The translations under genes and the position numbers were made by a program. The notes below the pieces were generated by a model that was not told where the DNA came from, did not search any database, and saw only the letters and a program-made list of their open reading frames with translations. DNA of 6,300 nt from Methanobacterium sp. (GTDB lineage Archaea > Methanobacteriota > Methanobacteria > Methanobacteriales > Methanobacteriaceae): positions 1 to 6,300 of the forward strand of contig JACWMK010000092.1 of NCBI GenBank assembly GCA_015661405.1, given 5' to 3'. This document shows, piece by piece, positions 4,356 to 6,300 of the stretch. The first letter of the stretch is position 1; every line of letters starts with the position of its first letter.

Positions 4356-5771
4356 ATGAATCTACCTAATATAAGGAAAATCCAGCCTATTTTTTTATGG
4401 TCTTTACCTGCAATTGTAGTATTTTTAGTAGCTTTAATCCCTACTTTAAAATATGGTTATCCCTTAAGTTTGGATATCTATTATCATATCCACATGGCCC
4501 ATCTTTACATGACACAGGGATTTACTTACTGGGATCCATTAACCTACGCCCCTTATGGAAGACCAATTTATTATCCTCCATTATTTCATTATTTGTTAGC
4601 AGTTTTAGGTTTTTTATCCAATATAAATCTTTTAACTATAGCACGAGGATTACAACCTATTTTTGGCTTTTTAATCTTTTTATCTTTCACATATGTTACT
4701 TACAAGCTTTATGATATATATGTGGCTTTTTTCGCTGGATTTTTGGCAATGTCAACCTCTTTGATTAATCAATTCATACTGCCTATAGCCGAGAACATGG
4801 GACTCATAATATTTCCCTTTTCCATTTATTTTTACTATTTATCTGTTGAAACCAATAATTACCGTTATGCAGCTGTTTCTGGCGTTTTGGCCGGAATTAT
4901 ATTATTAGACCACACCCTTTCAATGTTAAATTTAATAATTATTATAACTATTTTCAGTGTAATACTTCTTATATCAAGAAGAAAAATTAATTTGAATCAT
5001 TTTTGGATATTTTTAGGGTTTAGCCTACTCGTAGCATCAATATGGTGGCTTCCATTACTTTTGAAATATGGATATGTTTTCCGCAGCCCCAGTACCGTTG
5101 CAGTACCATTATGGAAATATATACCAATCTTTGGAGTTATATCATTAATTTTAACACCCATCGGTGGATTTTTAATTTTAAAAAGAAGGAATACCCAGGA
5201 TATACTAATTTTAGCCTGGTTATTATCACTTTTGGCACTAGCTAATGTTTATTTATTAGGAATTTCTGTATTGAGTGAGAGAATTTTAACCTTTGCGGTT
5301 TTTCCCGTAGCAATCATAGCTGGCTTGGGTTTAAATTATGTTAGAATACATTTCAATAAAAAATTATTCTATGGTTTATTATTAATTACCATGGCGGGGG
5401 CTATTTTATCTGCAACGTTTTACATGTCAGAAACTAAACCCTTAGTTTCTTCATCAGAAGTTGACATTGGCAACTGGTTTAAAGTTCATGGGGATAAGCA
5501 AGGAGTTGTTGTATCTTCAAGTTACTTATTAGACCCCACCATCATTGCAATATCGGGACAGCCAGTAGCCACAGGAGGTTATGATAATGGTAGGATTAAT
5601 GAACTGAATATAGGAAGTTATATTAATGGAAACTTCAATAAATCAGATATAATCCGAGATAAAGTGGAATATATTGTTTTGAATAATCAAATTAAAACTC
5701 CACCTTATTTCACAGTGGTTTATCAAAATAGTAAATATAAGATATGTATGGTGGATAATGGTATTCTCTAA
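4356..5771 (+). CDS. Polytopic GT-C type membrane glycosyltransferase-like protein (STT3/PTPS-related)
   Basis: This is a 471-residue integral membrane protein with about 11-12 hydrophobic helices between residues 12 and 355 and a soluble C-terminal domain (about 356-471), probably extracytoplasmic. The first loop carries D40-I-Y-Y-H-I-H and, after a short helix, W59-D60-P-L-T-Y-A-P-Y-G-R-P with Y-P-P-L-F. This matches the first external loop of oligosaccharyltransferases AglB/STT3 (D-P-Y-Y-H ... D-P-x-T-Y-x-P-Y-G ... P-L-F), where the Asp binds metal and lipid-linked sugar. E146 (IAENMG), H186 (LLDHTLS) and E308-R309 (LSERIL) are further polar residues in or near membrane segments. True AglB is much longer and has WWDYG in its C-terminal domain; here that position reads VVVSSSYLLDP, so sequon-binding oligosaccharyl transfer is doubtful. 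A lipid-sugar-dependent transferase for cell-surface glycans is more likely. It is monocistronic by spacing. Confidence 0.78.
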   Translation: MNLPNIRKIQPIFLWSLPAIVVFLVALIPTLKYGYPLSLDIYYHIHMAHLYMTQGFTYWDPLTYAPYGRPIYYPPLFHYLLAVLGFLSNINLLTIARGLQPIFGFLIFLSFTYVTYKLYDIYVAFFAGFLAMSTSLINQFILPIAENMGLIIFPFSIYFYYLSVETNNYRYAAVSGVLAGIILLDHTLSMLNLIIIITIFSVILLISRRKINLNHFWIFLGFSLLVASIWWLPLLLKYGYVFRSPSTVAVPLWKYIPIFGVISLILTPIGGFLILKRRNTQDILILAWLLSLLALANVYLLGISVLSERILTFAVFPVAIIAGLGLNYVRIHFNKKLFYGLLLITMAGAILSATFYMSETKPLVSSSEVDIGNWFKVHGDKQGVVVSSSYLLDPTIIAISGQPVATGGYDNGRINELNIGSYINGNFNKSDIIRDKVEYIVLNNQIKTPPYFTVVYQNSKYKICMVDNGIL

Positions 5772-5855
5772 ATCATTCTTCATATTAAAAATTAAATCAA
5801 ACAAATTTGCTAATAATTAGAAAAAAATATTTACAATTAGTTAAAATTATGTTTC

Positions 5856-5866
5856 AAAAAAAAAAA
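5856..5866 (-). terminator. Oligo-T terminator of the ATP-cone gene
   Basis: The minus strand has eleven consecutive T residues starting two bases after the stop codon. A further T7 on that strand (5821-5827) could serve as backup. The converging membrane-protein gene on the other strand has no comparable T run in this gap. Confidence 0.55.
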
Positions 5867-5867
5867 T

Positions 5868-6143
5868 TTAAAATTTATATCTTCTATCGAATTTTCTCCA
5901 AGCTTCAACTATTTCAGGTGAAGATGCTAACATTTCATTCAAAACAGCTTCACAGATTACATCTGATTTCACTTCTTTTTCTTCTTTTACTTTCTCAGTT
6001 ACATGATCAGTGATTTCATTAATTAAATCTTCTTTTTCATTTAATGAATAACCAGCATCTATAGCAGCCTTTTGAATGGATTTCTTAATTTTATCCTGAT
6101 CAAACGCTTCTTCAGTACCTCTTTTTTTTATTACAACCGTCAT
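5868..6143 (-). CDS. Stand-alone ATP-cone domain protein
   Basis: This 91-residue protein consists almost wholly of one ATP-cone domain. V3-V-I-K-K-R-G-T-E-E-A-F-D-Q-D-K-I (3-19) is the nucleotide-binding start of the fold, followed by S-I-x-K-A-x-x-D-A-G (22-31), a charged middle helix, and the closing A-W-R-K-F-D-R-R-Y (81-89), close to the Y/F-x-R-F-A-S-V-Y-R-like end in NrdR and ribonucleotide reductases. ATP-cones sense ATP/dATP as allosteric modules of ribonucleotide reductase or in the regulator NrdR. This protein has neither the catalytic part nor the NrdR zinc ribbon, so it would act through a partner; regulation of nucleotide metabolism is inference. Start: ATG at 6143 with a strong AGGAGTA seven bases ahead. 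It is monocistronic. Confidence 0.88.
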   Translation of the reverse strand: MTVVIKKRGTEEAFDQDKIKKSIQKAAIDAGYSLNEKEDLINEITDHVTEKVKEEKEVKSDVICEAVLNEMLASSPEIVEAWRKFDRRYKF

Positions 6144-6150
6144 TTTTTAT

Positions 6151-6157
6151 TACTCCT
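6151..6157 (-). promoter_or_regulatory. Ribosome binding site of the ATP-cone gene
   Basis: The minus strand reads AGGAGTA, seven bases before the ATG at 6143, the most canonical spacing in the window together with the methyltransferase site. Confidence 0.7.
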
Positions 6158-6176
6158 AAAAAAGAAAATTTCTATT

Positions 6177-6205
6177 TATAGAGAATTTCTATAAACCTTT
6201 ATAAT
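6177..6205 (-). promoter_or_regulatory. Promoter and inverted repeat of the ATP-cone gene
   Basis: The minus strand carries TTATAAAG (6198-6205) and TTTATAG (6190-6196), either of which gives a start 25-40 bases before the ATG. TATAGA (6177-6182) and TCTATA (6188-6193) form a perfect inverted repeat with a 5-base centre that overlaps the second TATA motif, so a bound dimer there could compete with TBP. Confidence 0.4.
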
Positions 6206-6274
6206 TTTTTGTTTTTTATTCTTTTGGGTGTTTTTATATTGTTTATATTTGGTTAGAATGGTAAATGGAATAAA

Positions 6275-6282
6275 TTTATATA
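6275..6282 (+). promoter_or_regulatory. TATA box for a gene beyond the right edge
   Basis: AAATTTATATAG (6272-6283) contains TTTATATA, among the best TATA matches in the window. Transcription would start about 25 bases on, near 6300-6305, just outside. The TAGTAT copies at 6281-6286 and 6290-6295 lie between TATA box and start site. The gene it serves cannot be seen. Confidence 0.55.
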
Positions 6283-6300
6283 GTATTAATAGTATAGGGA

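Noticed and set aside
4397..5245. Two plus-strand open frames (4397-4714 and 5042-5245) inside the membrane-protein gene
   Set aside because: Out-of-frame shadows of the hydrophobic coding sequence; no own start signals.
1986..5771. A dedicated system of secreted peptidase plus STT3-like enzyme
   Set aside because: The two genes are separated by two minus-strand genes and have separate promoters; adjacency alone does not support a joint system.
5807..6013. Plus-strand open frame of 68 codons opposite the ATP-cone gene
   Set aside because: Low-complexity Leu/Lys/Phe peptide, antisense to a clear domain, no ribosome site.

Overview
The window looks like a chromosomal segment of a methanogenic archaeon, most likely of the order Methanobacteriales (Methanobacterium-like). 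Supporting signs are the very AT-rich DNA, archaeal promoter elements (TTTATATA-type TATA boxes about 25 bases ahead of plausible start sites), oligo-T terminators, Shine-Dalgarno sequences of the GGAGGTGAT type, and a clear UPF0305/DUF2115 protein, a family I know from methanogens. No rRNA, tRNA, CRISPR array, insertion sequence or phage gene is visible. The species assignment is inference.

Layout. On the minus strand at the left edge is the N-terminus of a PadR-family regulator (1-109), preceded by a leader rich in TCGA motifs with an inverted repeat at its predicted start site. Next comes a minus-strand GNAT acetyltransferase (337-795). A 134-base divergent promoter region separates it from a plus-strand class I SAM methyltransferase with CmoA-like architecture (930-1694). 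After a 291-base, extremely AT-rich gap follows a plus-strand secreted protein (1986-2954) with a caspase/gingipain-like His-Cys dyad, a signal peptide and many N-glycosylation sequons. A convergent terminator separates it from two minus-strand genes: an unrecognised acidic protein (3049-3432) and the UPF0305 protein (3636-4166), which starts at TTG. Divergent from the latter is a plus-strand polytopic membrane protein of GT-C/STT3-like type (4356-5771). It converges on a small minus-strand stand-alone ATP-cone protein (5868-6143). A strong plus-strand TATA box at 6275-6282 belongs to a gene beyond the right edge.

How the genes work together. Nearly every gene has its own upstream region and terminator, and strand changes are frequent, so I see no operon. 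The genes read as independent units: regulation (PadR, ATP-cone), modification (GNAT, methyltransferase) and cell surface (secreted protease-like protein, GT-C enzyme). The most interesting item is the secreted caspase-fold candidate. A link between its glycosylation sites and the nearby STT3-like enzyme is speculative.
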